Source: JAZDOK01 sp043798715
GTDB taxonomy: Bacteria; Vulcanimicrobiota; JAZDOK01
Reading direction: 5' to 3'
DNA length: 54,546 bases
NCBI GenBank assembly: GCA_043798715.1
Contig: JAZDOK010000019.1
Coordinates: 1 to 54,546, forward strand
Positions within the stretch are counted from its first letter, which is position 1; every line of letters starts with the position of its first letter. The translations under genes and the position numbers were made by a program. Shown one piece after another: positions 7,191-18,969 of the stretch. Below the pieces are notes generated by a model. The model had not been told where the DNA came from, searched no databases, and saw nothing but the letters and a program-made list of their open reading frames with translations.

Positions 7191-9158
7191 ATGCACAGGA
7201 TATTGATCGTTGATGAAAAACCGGGATACGACAAGGCCGTCAGGGAGGCCCTGCACGAAGAAGGGTTCCATATCGCCAGCACTGAGAGCATCCACGACGC
7301 TATGGACATTCTTGCCCTCAACACATTCGACCTGATTGTCATGAACGCCAATCTTACGGCTCCTGGCAGGAGCACCTTGTGCAACCGACTCAGGAATGGC
7401 CTGATGGAACACACTCCCATCGTTTATCTCTCTGGGGAGGCCCCGACTGAAGAGCTGATCGAAAGCTACCTCCACGAGGCGGAGGATTTCATTGTCCATC
7501 CATTTTCCCGGGAGGAATTGCGCCTCAGGATCAAGGCGCGCCTCAAGACCGGCGTCGAAATCAGAAAACTCCAGAACCAGTTAAAAAGAACGGACCTGCT
7601 TTTCAAGGCAGGACGCCTGGCCCAGACGGCTTTGAGCCGGGAAGAACTGTCTGTCGAATTACTCCCCCTCTTTATTGACGCTTTTGAAGCCGAAAACGCC
7701 GCGATCTCGACTTTTTCCGAAAGCCCTCTTTTATCTCTCTCCTCCGCCTGCGGGCCCGCCGAAGAAAAAGATCTGCGCCAATTCGTAAAACATGTCTCTT
7801 CCTCCGTGCTCAGGAACAGAGAAATATTCATCGCTGAAGATCTTGGAAATAATCCCCAGATTTCCTCCTTGCCTCTAGTGAACAGGGACTTTTTCAAGAA
7901 CATGGTAAGCCTTCCGCTCTTTACCGAAGAAGAGGAACTGGGCACGCTGGATATGTTTAATGTCCCGGCGCACCATATGAGAAGCGAAACGTTTGTCAGA
8001 GATCTGGAAAAAATTTCATCCGAGGTCAGTAAACTGCTACTGCTCTCCGGCCGCTTCCATCAAACTTATACCCAACTGCACGCCGCCGTGACCGAAATCT
8101 CAGCCATCTACGAAATCAGCGAGGCACTCGGTTCCACATTGAACCAGGATGACGTTCTGAAGCTCATCGTCCAGAACGCCAGGGGAGCCTTCAACGCCCA
8201 GGTAGTCTCTCTGATGCTGCTGGACAAGGGAAATGGGACTCTGGAGATAACTTGCGCCGAAGGGCTGTCTTCGGAAATCATCCAAAACACCCAGATAAAA
8301 ATCGGCGAGGGCATCGCCGGAAAGGTGGCCAAGAGCGGCCAGCCTCTCCTGCTGGTGGACGTTCAGGACACCCAGCACCCGGACATGGACAAGGGAATGA
8401 AATCGGCTCTCTCCGTCCCCCTAAAGATAAATAATGAAGTCATCGGCGTGCTTAATGTCTCCAAAACGTCCCGTTACAGATTTACCGAGCACGACCTCAA
8501 ACTGCTCTTCAACCTGGCCGGCCTGGCCTCCCAGGCCATAGAGCGAGCCTCCCTCTATCAGGATCTGAAGGGTTCGCTTGACGAGATGGAAAACACCTAC
8601 ATCAGCACGGTCACGGCGCTCTCGGCAGCGGTCGACGCGAAAGATCCCTATACCCTGGGTCATGTCCGCCGGGTGACCCGATACGGGATGGCCATTGCCC
8701 TGGAACTCGATCCGAACCTTCTGAAAGACGACATGTTCCACTACGCCCTGGTTCTCCACGACGTCGGGAAAATAGGCATACCGGACAATATCCTGACCAA
8801 GCCGGGCCCCCTCTCCACAGAGGAATGGGAGCTCATCAAGACTCATCCCGAAGTAGGAGCCAAGATCCTCTCCCCCATCAAGTTTCTGCACAAAGCTGTC
8901 GAGGCCGTGCAGCACCACCAGGAGCGCTTTGACGGCAACGGTTATCCGAACGGCATGAAAGGGGATGAAATCCCCCTCGTCGCCAGGATCATCGCGGTGG
9001 CCGACGCCTTCGACGCGATGACGACGGACCGCATCTACCGCAAAGCCATCTCCTTTGAAGAGGCCAAGGAAGAAATCCTTAAAAACTCGGGATCGCAGTT
9101 TGACCCGCTGGTGGTTCAGGCTTTCTTTACCGCGTTGGAAAAGGATTTGCCGCTCTGA
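7191..9158 (+). CDS. HD-GYP domain protein with degenerate receiver and two GAF-like domains
   Basis: 655 residues. An N-terminal receiver-like domain (1-118) keeps the acidic pair D8, E9 and S81, but the phosphorylated Asp is replaced by N52 (IVMNANL) and the conserved Lys by H103 (IVHPF), so it should not accept phosphate normally. A region at about 150-290 looks like a weak GAF domain and about 320-455 is a clearer one (GEGIAGKVAKSGQPLLLVDV). The HD-GYP domain (about 475-645) is intact, with LHDVGKIGIP, HHQERFDGNGYP and VADAFDAMTTDR. HD-GYP enzymes usually break down cyclic di-GMP. An AAAGGAGATAT ribosome site precedes the ATG. Control probably comes from the GAF domains or partner binding. 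Confidence 0.88.
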   Translation: MHRILIVDEKPGYDKAVREALHEEGFHIASTESIHDAMDILALNTFDLIVMNANLTAPGRSTLCNRLRNGLMEHTPIVYLSGEAPTEELIESYLHEAEDFIVHPFSREELRLRIKARLKTGVEIRKLQNQLKRTDLLFKAGRLAQTALSREELSVELLPLFIDAFEAENAAISTFSESPLLSLSSACGPAEEKDLRQFVKHVSSSVLRNREIFIAEDLGNNPQISSLPLVNRDFFKNMVSLPLFTEEEELGTLDMFNVPAHHMRSETFVRDLEKISSEVSKLLLLSGRFHQTYTQLHAAVTEISAIYEISEALGSTLNQDDVLKLIVQNARGAFNAQVVSLMLLDKGNGTLEITCAEGLSSEIIQNTQIKIGEGIAGKVAKSGQPLLLVDVQDTQHPDMDKGMKSALSVPLKINNEVIGVLNVSKTSRYRFTEHDLKLLFNLAGLASQAIERASLYQDLKGSLDEMENTYISTVTALSAAVDAKDPYTLGHVRRVTRYGMAIALELDPNLLKDDMFHYALVLHDVGKIGIPDNILTKPGPLSTEEWELIKTHPEVGAKILSPIKFLHKAVEAVQHHQERFDGNGYPNGMKGDEIPLVARIIAVADAFDAMTTDRIYRKAISFEEAKEEILKNSGSQFDPLVVQAFFTALEKDLPL

Positions 9159-9262
9159 AGAATCCAGTATTAAACTGACTAAGATGATAGAGAGGGGAAG
9201 GCTCTTGAGGGCCAGATTGTCATGGCGGCTCCGGCTACTACAAAACAGGGAGAGATATATTT

Positions 9263-9940
9263 ATGATTGTTAGATACCTGGGTCATAGTTGCTTCTTCAT
9301 CAGTTCCAACCGCGGTTCTTCGGTTATTATCGATCCTTACGGCACCCATCTGGGCTATCAATTCCCCCTCATCCAGTCCGACGTCGTGGTGGTGACCCAT
9401 GAACATAAGGACCACAATGCCGACTGGAGAGTGACCGGGAATCCCACCGTCATTAAGCGCACCTGCGATTTCCCGGTGGAACACGAGCTGCCCATCAAGA
9501 GAACCGGCGAGACGCTGATCTTCAAGGGAATCCCCGCTTTCCATGATGACACGTCGGGAAGAAACAGAGGCCCCAATACCATCTTCCTCTGGGAGATGGA
9601 CAAAATGCGCCTCTGCCACCTGGGGGATCTGGGTCATCTCCTGACGCCTCAGCAGATGAAGGACATCGGCAACGTGGACATCCTTTTCCTTCCGGTGGGA
9701 GGAAAGATTACCATGGGTTCTTCCAATGCCGCTCTCCTGGTAAACCAGCTCATGCCAAAACTGATATTTCCCATGCATTTCAAGACGCGCCAGATCGAAG
9801 GACTGGGTCTGGCAGATGAAGAAATCGAAGCTTTCACCGGAAGAATGAGCAACGTGGACGTGCTCTCCTCGCTGGCTTTCGAGGTCGCAAGGGAACGGCT
9901 GAAGCCCGACAACCGCGTCATCATTCTGGATTACCAGTAA
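9263..9940 (+). CDS. UPF0173-like metallo-beta-lactamase-fold hydrolase
   Basis: A 225-residue cytoplasmic metal-dependent hydrolase of the UlaG/UPF0173 branch of the metallo-beta-lactamase fold. The metal motif THEHKDH gives H46, H48, D50 and H51. Further metal ligands are expected in GIPAFHDD, LCHLGDLGH and the late IFPMHFKT. The small size and the start MIVRYLGHSCF are typical. The substrate is unknown for most of this branch. About 100 nt separate it from the HD-GYP gene, with no clear terminator or strong promoter in the gap. Confidence 0.85.
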   Translation: MIVRYLGHSCFFISSNRGSSVIIDPYGTHLGYQFPLIQSDVVVVTHEHKDHNADWRVTGNPTVIKRTCDFPVEHELPIKRTGETLIFKGIPAFHDDTSGRNRGPNTIFLWEMDKMRLCHLGDLGHLLTPQQMKDIGNVDILFLPVGGKITMGSSNAALLVNQLMPKLIFPMHFKTRQIEGLGLADEEIEAFTGRMSNVDVLSSLAFEVARERLKPDNRVIILDYQ

Positions 9941-9974
9941 ACTGAAAGCCCTGAGAGAAAAACGGCCCGGATTG

Positions 9975-10879
9975 ATGATGCGGCATCCGATAAGGTTTTG
10001 TTTCTTGCTCCTGTTTTGTTTCGGAGCCGGATTTCTTCTCTGTTTTAACTCAGCGAAGGGGTCCGAAAAACACGTACTCCTGTGGGGGGAACTCCTGCAG
10101 GGCGGGAAGGGGAAACTCCTGCTCTCAAGCGGAGAGCTGATTCAAACGACGGAACAGACACGTATCCTGCGAAATGGACTGCCCTCCTCGCCGGATTGCC
10201 TGGCCATCGGAGATCGCCTTTTTGTCACCCTCCCGGAAGAAGGGGGAGCGGCTCTTTCGATAGAGAGTCTGGACTGTGCCCTCTTTGGGAAGCAGGTCTC
10301 CCCTCCCTCTCCGGGAGCTATTATCTGGAAGCTCCAACATTCCGCCCGGCGTCCTCTCCGGAGGGAAGAAGTGCTGAATATCACGATGAAAGGATCGGCG
10401 GGTGGCGCCGCCTCCTGCCGCCTGGTAGGGACGGGAGATAAAATCGCACTTAAGGAAAAATCCCCCGGCCTGTATCAGGGCTCCTGGAAGGTGCGGGATG
10501 ACTGCGATCTGGGCAGGGGGGCGCTAATCGGGTCTTTGAAAAAAGGAACTCATTCGGCCACGCCCTTTATTTCAAACGAACTGAGCCTGGCCCCCTCCCC
10601 CCCGCTTATCGAACAACGATCTCCGGCGCCCGGCAGCACGGTCTTTCTCAGAAGACCCTCGCTCTTCGTCGTCTGCACGTCCTCTGCCGGGGTGCTGGAT
10701 CCTTCGGGCTTTCGCCTCTGGCTCAACGGGCGGGACCTGTCATTCCGCGCCGCGCGGAGCGGCAACCTTCTATTCTATTCCCCCGATGAGGACGTGCCCT
10801 CCGGTAAAAACGAAGTGCGGGTCCGGGTGCGGGACCGGGCGGGAAATGTTGTAGAAAACAAGTGGAGCTTTGAAATCCA

Positions 10880-10883
<4 letters not shown>
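9975..10883 (+). CDS. Exported protein of unknown function with a C-terminal Ig-like domain
   Basis: 302 residues, not recognised as a named family. The N-terminus (MMRHPIRFCFLLLFCFGAGF) is a hydrophobic signal or anchor. Residues 35-95 look like a beta-rich domain (LLWGELLQGGKGKLLLSSG). The last 90 residues resemble a bacterial Ig-like or fibronectin-type fold, with RSPAPGSTV, FRLWLNGRDLS and NEVRVRVRDRAGNVVE before WSFEI. The TTG at 9972 is also in frame; ATG at 9975 or 9978 is more likely. Its stop overlaps the dnaE start (ATGA, 10880-10883), so the two are translationally coupled although their roles look unrelated. Confidence 0.7.
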
Positions 10884-14380
<3,497 letters not shown>

Positions 14381-14444
14381 ACTTCCGGGGAGGACTCCTC
14401 CCTCCGGGAGAGAACTTAACAGTATCACATTTTGGAGGTGCGCG

Positions 14445-15686
14445 ATGGAAGGGACAATCTCGATGGAAAAAATCATGAAAAGAATTGACTCCTACCGGGA
14501 GGAGTTGGTAGAACTTCAGAGAAAACTGACGGCCATCCCTGCCCTGGGACCGACCAACGGCGGACAGGGAGAATTCGAGAAGGCGGAATATCTCAAGTCC
14601 TACCTGTCCGGCATCGGTTTTGACGAAATCGTGGATTACGACGCCCCCGATCCGAGCGTCTCCTGCGGCTTCAGACCCAACTTCTCCGCCCGCATCAAGG
14701 GACAGAACAAGGGGAAGACCATCTGGGTCATGTCCCACCTGGACATCGTGCCGGAAGGGGAAGACAAGCTTTGGGACAGCAAGCCGTACGTCATCCGGGT
14801 TGACGGGGACAAGATCTACGGCCGGGGCGTGGAGGACAACCAGCAGGGAATCTGCTCCTCCCTGTTCGCCGTCAAGGCCCTCAAGGATGAAGGTCTGACT
14901 CCGGAATACGACGTGGCCCTTTTGTTTGTCGCCGACGAGGAGACCGGCAGTAAACTGGGGATTCAGCACATCCTCAAGGTGGACAAGGATATTTTCAAAA
15001 AAGAAGATATAATTCTAATCCCCGACGGGGGCAACGAGGACGGGACGATGATCGAGGTGGCCGAAAAATCCATCGTGTGGACCAAGTTCACCACCCTCGG
15101 CAAGCAGACCCACGGGAGCCGCCCGGAAAGCGGCATCAACGCACACAAGGCGGCCGCCCATCTCATCGTCAAGCTTAACTCCCTCTATCAGCTCTTCCCG
15201 GCGAAAGATCCCGTCTTTGAGCCGCCGATCTCCACTTTCGAGCCCACCAAGAAAGAGGCCAATGTGCCCAATACCAACACCATTCCCGGCGAGGACGTCT
15301 TCTACCTGGACAGCCGGGTCCTCCCGCTTTACAAGCTGGAGGAAGTGCTCAAGGAAATGGACCGGATGTGCCGGGAGACCGAGAAAGAATTCGGCGTTAA
15401 AATCAGCTATGACTTCCCCCAGAAGGAGCAGGCGGCGCCCGCCACTCCGGTGGATGCGCCGGTGGTGAAGATTCTTCAAAATGCCCTGAAGGAAGTTTAC
15501 CACGTCGAAGGAAAACCCATGGGAATCGGCGGCGGCACGGTCGCGGCCTACATCCGCCGGGTGGGGGTTCCCGCCGTGGTCTGGTCTAGGACGGACGAGA
15601 CGGCCCACCAGCCCAACGAATGCTGCAAAATTTCCAACATTCTGGGCGATGCCAAGGTCTTCGCCCATATCTTTTTGCAAAAGTAG
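14445..15686 (+). CDS. M20 family metallopeptidase/metallo-hydrolase
   Basis: 413 residues, a zinc-dependent amidohydrolase of the M20 clan related to ArgE/DapE/CPG2 enzymes. Metal and catalytic residues are visible: H98 in MSHLDIVP, D131 in GVEDNQQG, E165/E166 in DEETGS, an Asp in PDGGNEDG and His in ETAHQPNE. The overall match is to the branch annotated as M20 metallo-hydrolase in archaea and some bacteria (EPTKKEANV, GIGGGTVAAY), whose substrate is not settled. The start at 14445 is chosen because GGAGGTG lies 4 nt ahead; upstream in-frame codons reach back into dnaE and are not credible. It may be a peptidase or deacylase. Confidence 0.88.
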   Translation: MEGTISMEKIMKRIDSYREELVELQRKLTAIPALGPTNGGQGEFEKAEYLKSYLSGIGFDEIVDYDAPDPSVSCGFRPNFSARIKGQNKGKTIWVMSHLDIVPEGEDKLWDSKPYVIRVDGDKIYGRGVEDNQQGICSSLFAVKALKDEGLTPEYDVALLFVADEETGSKLGIQHILKVDKDIFKKEDIILIPDGGNEDGTMIEVAEKSIVWTKFTTLGKQTHGSRPESGINAHKAAAHLIVKLNSLYQLFPAKDPVFEPPISTFEPTKKEANVPNTNTIPGEDVFYLDSRVLPLYKLEEVLKEMDRMCRETEKEFGVKISYDFPQKEQAAPATPVDAPVVKILQNALKEVYHVEGKPMGIGGGTVAAYIRRVGVPAVVWSRTDETAHQPNECCKISNILGDAKVFAHIFLQK

Positions 15687-15695
15687 CCCTTTGCG

Positions 15696-16049
15696 ATGAA
15701 GAAGCCGCAGGAGATCAACCTGCTCGAACTTCGGCCCCTCCGCCTCCTTTCCTGGGAGGAGGCGGGGGACGGCTTGGTTGTCGTTCTCAAGCCCAAATTC
15801 GAGAACCCTTTCCTTAAGAAGTGGCTCCTTCCCTTTTTCAAGAGCAAAAACTTCAGAATCCGTCTCGATGCCTTCGGGAGCCTCGTCTTCCGGATGTGCG
15901 ACGGGAAGACCTCCTGCGAGACAATCGCCGCCGCGCTCAAAGAAAAATTCGGAGACCGGGTGGAGCCGGTCCATGAGCGCCTGAGCCTCTTCGTCCGCCA
16001 GCTCGAAAACAACCATTTCATTCGCCGGAATTTCGAAACAACCATTTAA
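15696..16049 (+). CDS. Stand-alone PqqD-like (RiPP recognition fold) protein
   Basis: 117 residues. Residues 53-110 match the PqqD fold: RLDAFGSLVFRMCDGKTSCE, then an amphipathic helix and LSLFVRQLENNHFI. PqqD domains bind leader peptides for peptide-modifying enzymes, but many stand-alone copies have no known partner. No radical SAM enzyme, precursor peptide or pqq gene lies in the window. Residues 1-50 (ELRPLRLLSWEEAGDGLVVV) form a beta-rich extension also seen in membrane-linked PqqD family proteins. It sits 9 nt after the M20 peptidase gene and 33 nt before cysK, probably in one transcript. Confidence 0.7.
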   Translation: MKKPQEINLLELRPLRLLSWEEAGDGLVVVLKPKFENPFLKKWLLPFFKSKNFRIRLDAFGSLVFRMCDGKTSCETIAAALKEKFGDRVEPVHERLSLFVRQLENNHFIRRNFETTI

Positions 16050-16082
16050 TTACGGCGCATCCGACTCTACCGGGAGGCTGTC

Positions 16083-17069
16083 ATGAAATATTTCGAAGAT
16101 AATTCACTTTCCATCGGACGCACACCGCTCGTCAGACTTAATCGCGTGACGGATGGGGCGCCGGCCACCATCCTGGCTAAAATTGAGGGCCGAAACCCCG
16201 CCGGATCCGTAAAGTGCCGCCTCGGGGCCGCCATGGTGTGGGACGCCGAAAAACGCGGAATTCTAAAGCCCGGCAAGGAACTTATTGAACCCACCAGCGG
16301 CAACACCGGCATCGCTCTCGCCTTCGTCGCGGCGGCGCGCGGCTACCCCCTCACCCTCACCATGCCGGAGACGATGAGCATCGAGCGGCGCAAACTCCTC
16401 CTGGCCTTCGGGGCCAGACTTATCCTTACCGAGGGCGCCAGGGGCATGAGCGGCGCCATCGCCAGGGCCGAGGCCATTGCAGCCGAAGATTCCGGACGCT
16501 ATGTTCTTCTTCAGCAGTTCAAAAACCCGGCCAATCCGGCCATTCATGAGGCCACCACCGGGCCGGAGATATGGGAGGACACTGAAGGGGCCGTGGATGT
16601 ATTGGTCGCCGGGGTCGGGACGGGGGGAACCATTACGGGAATCTCCCGGTTCATTAAGCGGAAAATGAAAAAAAACATCCTCTCCGTGGCCGTCGAGCCC
16701 GCCGAAAGCCCGGTGCTCTCGCAGAAGTTGGCCGGGGCCGAACTTAAACCGGCGCCCCACAAGATCCAGGGCATCGGGGCCGGCTTCATCCCTGATATTA
16801 TGGATCTCTCGCTGGTAGACCGGGTGGAGCAGGTCTCAAGCGGCGAGGCCATTGAGTACGCCCGCCGCCTGGCCCGCGAAGACGGCATTTTGAGCGGCAT
16901 TTCCTGTGGAGCGGCGGTGGCGGCGGCGGTGCGGCTGGCCCAAAAAGAGGAATTCAGAGGCAAAGTCTTCGTCGTAATTCTCCCGGACTCCGCTGAACGC
17001 TACCTGAGCTCCCCCCTCTTCGATGGGATGTTCGATTCGATGGGCAATCCCGTTCAAGAGAAAATTTGA
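16083..17069 (+). CDS. cysK: Cysteine synthase (O-acetylserine sulfhydrylase)
   Basis: A 328-residue PLP enzyme that makes cysteine from O-acetylserine and sulfide. The PLP lysine is K44 in NPAGSVK. The substrate loop PTSGNTGIALAF, the phosphate-binding GVGTGGTITG and the C-terminal GISCGAAVAAA are all present, as is the IQGIGAGFIPDI segment of CysK-type enzymes. A few relatives act as cystathionine beta-synthases, but no extra domain supports that here. A GGGAGG ribosome site precedes the ATG. No serine acetyltransferase gene is next to it. Confidence 0.92.
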   Translation: MKYFEDNSLSIGRTPLVRLNRVTDGAPATILAKIEGRNPAGSVKCRLGAAMVWDAEKRGILKPGKELIEPTSGNTGIALAFVAAARGYPLTLTMPETMSIERRKLLLAFGARLILTEGARGMSGAIARAEAIAAEDSGRYVLLQQFKNPANPAIHEATTGPEIWEDTEGAVDVLVAGVGTGGTITGISRFIKRKMKKNILSVAVEPAESPVLSQKLAGAELKPAPHKIQGIGAGFIPDIMDLSLVDRVEQVSSGEAIEYARRLAREDGILSGISCGAAVAAAVRLAQKEEFRGKVFVVILPDSAERYLSSPLFDGMFDSMGNPVQEKI

Positions 17070-17115
17070 TGGAAGCGCCGCCCGGACGCCCTTAAGCCCG
17101 ACAAGGAGTTAAACC

Positions 17116-18897
17116 ATGCATGAATTCAGGGACCGGACCATCTATTTTATCCTGACTGACCGCTTCAACGACGGCGCTCCGGATAACAACATCGGAAAAA
17201 ACGATGAGCTGTTTGATCCGGAGAAAAAAAACTGGTACAAATACTGGGGAGGCGATCTCCAGGGGATAATAAAAAAGCTGGACTATCTCAACGGCATGGG
17301 GATAAGCTCGATCTGGATCACGCCGGTCTTCGACCAGATTGACTACGCCATCTCCGAGGACGGACATATCATGACCGGCTACCACGGCTACTGGGCGAAA
17401 GATTTTAAACGCATAGACGAGCACCTGGTGGAAAAAGCCGAAGACACCAGGGTCTTTCTAAGCGACAACAGCGTCTTTGACCGTTTGGTGCGCGAGATGC
17501 ACGCACTGGACATGGAAATCGCCCTGGACGTGGTTTGCAACCACTCCAACCCGCACCTGGCCGGAGGAAGAGGCGAGCTCTATGACGATGGAGTCCTGAT
17601 ATCGGACTACCGGGATGACCACCAGGGCTGGTACCATCACTACGGCAACGTTCAGAACTGGAATGACATCGGGCAGGTTCAGCGGGGAGACCTATGCGAT
17701 CTTTCTGACTTCAACGAGGAGAGTATTGACTTTAGAAACTATATAAAGTCGGCCATCAAAATGTGGCTCTCAAAAGGAGTGGACGCCCTGAGGGTGGATA
17801 CCGTCAAGCACATGCCCCTCTGGTTCTGGCAGGAATTCACCGGCGATATCCTTTCCTTCAAACCAAACCTGTTTATATTCGGGGAGTGGTTCATGGGGGG
17901 CACCTATGACGACGCCTCGGTTGAATTCGCCAACAAGTCGGGAATGAGCATCCTGGATTTCTCCCTCCAGCAGGCCATAGACCGGGTCCTGGCCTTCGAC
18001 GACTACGAGGGATTCAACCAGATTGCGAACGTCATCGGTCAGGACGGGAAATTCAAGACCGCCTCCGAGCTGGTGACATTTATCGACAACCACGACATGC
18101 CCCGCTTCCTCTCCAAGCGCAACGATCCCGAGCGCCTCCGCATGGCCGTGGATTTCATCATGACGGCCCGGGGAATACCCTGCATTTACTACGGAACGGA
18201 GCAGGGCCTGCACAACGATACCAACTGGGGCAACGACCCCTACAACCGCCCCATGATGGAGATCTGGGATAAGGAGGCCCCGATATACCAGGACATCCGC
18301 AAGCTCTCCCGCCTGCGCCGCATGAACCCGGCCGTGCAGAAGGGCTCCATGCTGACGATGTACCTGACGCGCAACGTCTATGTTTTCTCCAGAGATTACA
18401 TGGGAAATGTCTGCCTGGTCGCCCTGAACAAGGGAGGAGCGGAAACAATCGAGGTTCTTAACCTGTCCCTTCCGGACGGCGTCTACCAGGATCTCCTGGG
18501 GGGAAAACCCATCACCGTGAGGGAGGGGAAAGCCCAGCTTTCCCTTCCTCCGAACAGCGTCAGTGTCTTCAGCCAGCTCGCGACCCCGGTGACCGGACAG
18601 ACCATTGTGACAATTCAGGTCAACGGTTATCCCACGAGTTACGGCGAGGACATATATGTGACTGGCGATTGCCCGGAGCTGGGCGAGTGGGACATCGCCA
18701 GAGCCAGGCGCCTGGATTATATAAATTCGAACACCTGGTGCACCGACATTCCCTTCAACGAAAGCGCCGGAAAATTCGTCCGGTACAAGTACTTCCTGAA
18801 GGCAAAGGACACCCTGAAGCGGGAGAGCGGCACCGGACACCACCGCCTCCTGCCGGGAGAAGGCAACATTATCTGGAAGGATGACTGGGTCTATTGA
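17116..18897 (+). CDS. Alpha-amylase family (GH13) protein with C-terminal CBM20, no signal peptide
   Basis: 593 residues. The GH13 barrel fills about 1-400, with catalytic D228 (DALRVDTVKH), E257 (FGEWF) and transition-state D327 (FIDNHD). The substrate-binding GYHGYWAKDF and the overall plan resemble cyclomaltodextrin glucanotransferase/maltogenic amylase relatives. A beta-sandwich follows, and residues from about 497 form a starch-binding CBM20 domain (GEDIYVTGDCPELGEW). CGTases are usually secreted, but this protein starts MHEFRDRTIYFILTDRF directly at the barrel and has no signal peptide. It should therefore act on internal glucan, together with GlgX at 31 kb. Hydrolase or transferase activity cannot be told apart here. 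Confidence 0.88.
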   Translation: MHEFRDRTIYFILTDRFNDGAPDNNIGKNDELFDPEKKNWYKYWGGDLQGIIKKLDYLNGMGISSIWITPVFDQIDYAISEDGHIMTGYHGYWAKDFKRIDEHLVEKAEDTRVFLSDNSVFDRLVREMHALDMEIALDVVCNHSNPHLAGGRGELYDDGVLISDYRDDHQGWYHHYGNVQNWNDIGQVQRGDLCDLSDFNEESIDFRNYIKSAIKMWLSKGVDALRVDTVKHMPLWFWQEFTGDILSFKPNLFIFGEWFMGGTYDDASVEFANKSGMSILDFSLQQAIDRVLAFDDYEGFNQIANVIGQDGKFKTASELVTFIDNHDMPRFLSKRNDPERLRMAVDFIMTARGIPCIYYGTEQGLHNDTNWGNDPYNRPMMEIWDKEAPIYQDIRKLSRLRRMNPAVQKGSMLTMYLTRNVYVFSRDYMGNVCLVALNKGGAETIEVLNLSLPDGVYQDLLGGKPITVREGKAQLSLPPNSVSVFSQLATPVTGQTIVTIQVNGYPTSYGEDIYVTGDCPELGEWDIARARRLDYINSNTWCTDIPFNESAGKFVRYKYFLKAKDTLKRESGTGHHRLLPGEGNIIWKDDWVY

Positions 18898-18904
18898 AAA
18901 GGTC

Positions 18905-18933
18905 TTGAGTCTTCGTCCTTTCCGTATTATAAT
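18905..18933 (+). promoter_or_regulatory. Sigma70-like promoter before the patatin gene
   Basis: TTGAGT (18905-18910), a 17-nt spacer and a perfect TATAAT (18928-18933) lie in the 72-nt gap. A GGGAGGA ribosome site follows at about 18955-18961, before the ATG at 18970. Confidence 0.75.
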
Positions 18934-18969
18934 ATCTTTGATTAGGAAGTATCGGGAGGACTTACTGCA

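Noticed and set aside
14384..14409. Hairpin after dnaE
   Set aside because: Stem has a bulge and no T run; it lies before a strong ribosome site and may be chance in GC-rich sequence.
15015..16016. 333-residue minus-strand ORF across the M20 and PqqD genes
   Set aside because: Crosses two well-supported genes in antisense and has no motif.
15696..16049. A PQQ or RiPP biosynthesis cluster
   Set aside because: Only the PqqD-like protein is present; no precursor or radical SAM gene nearby.
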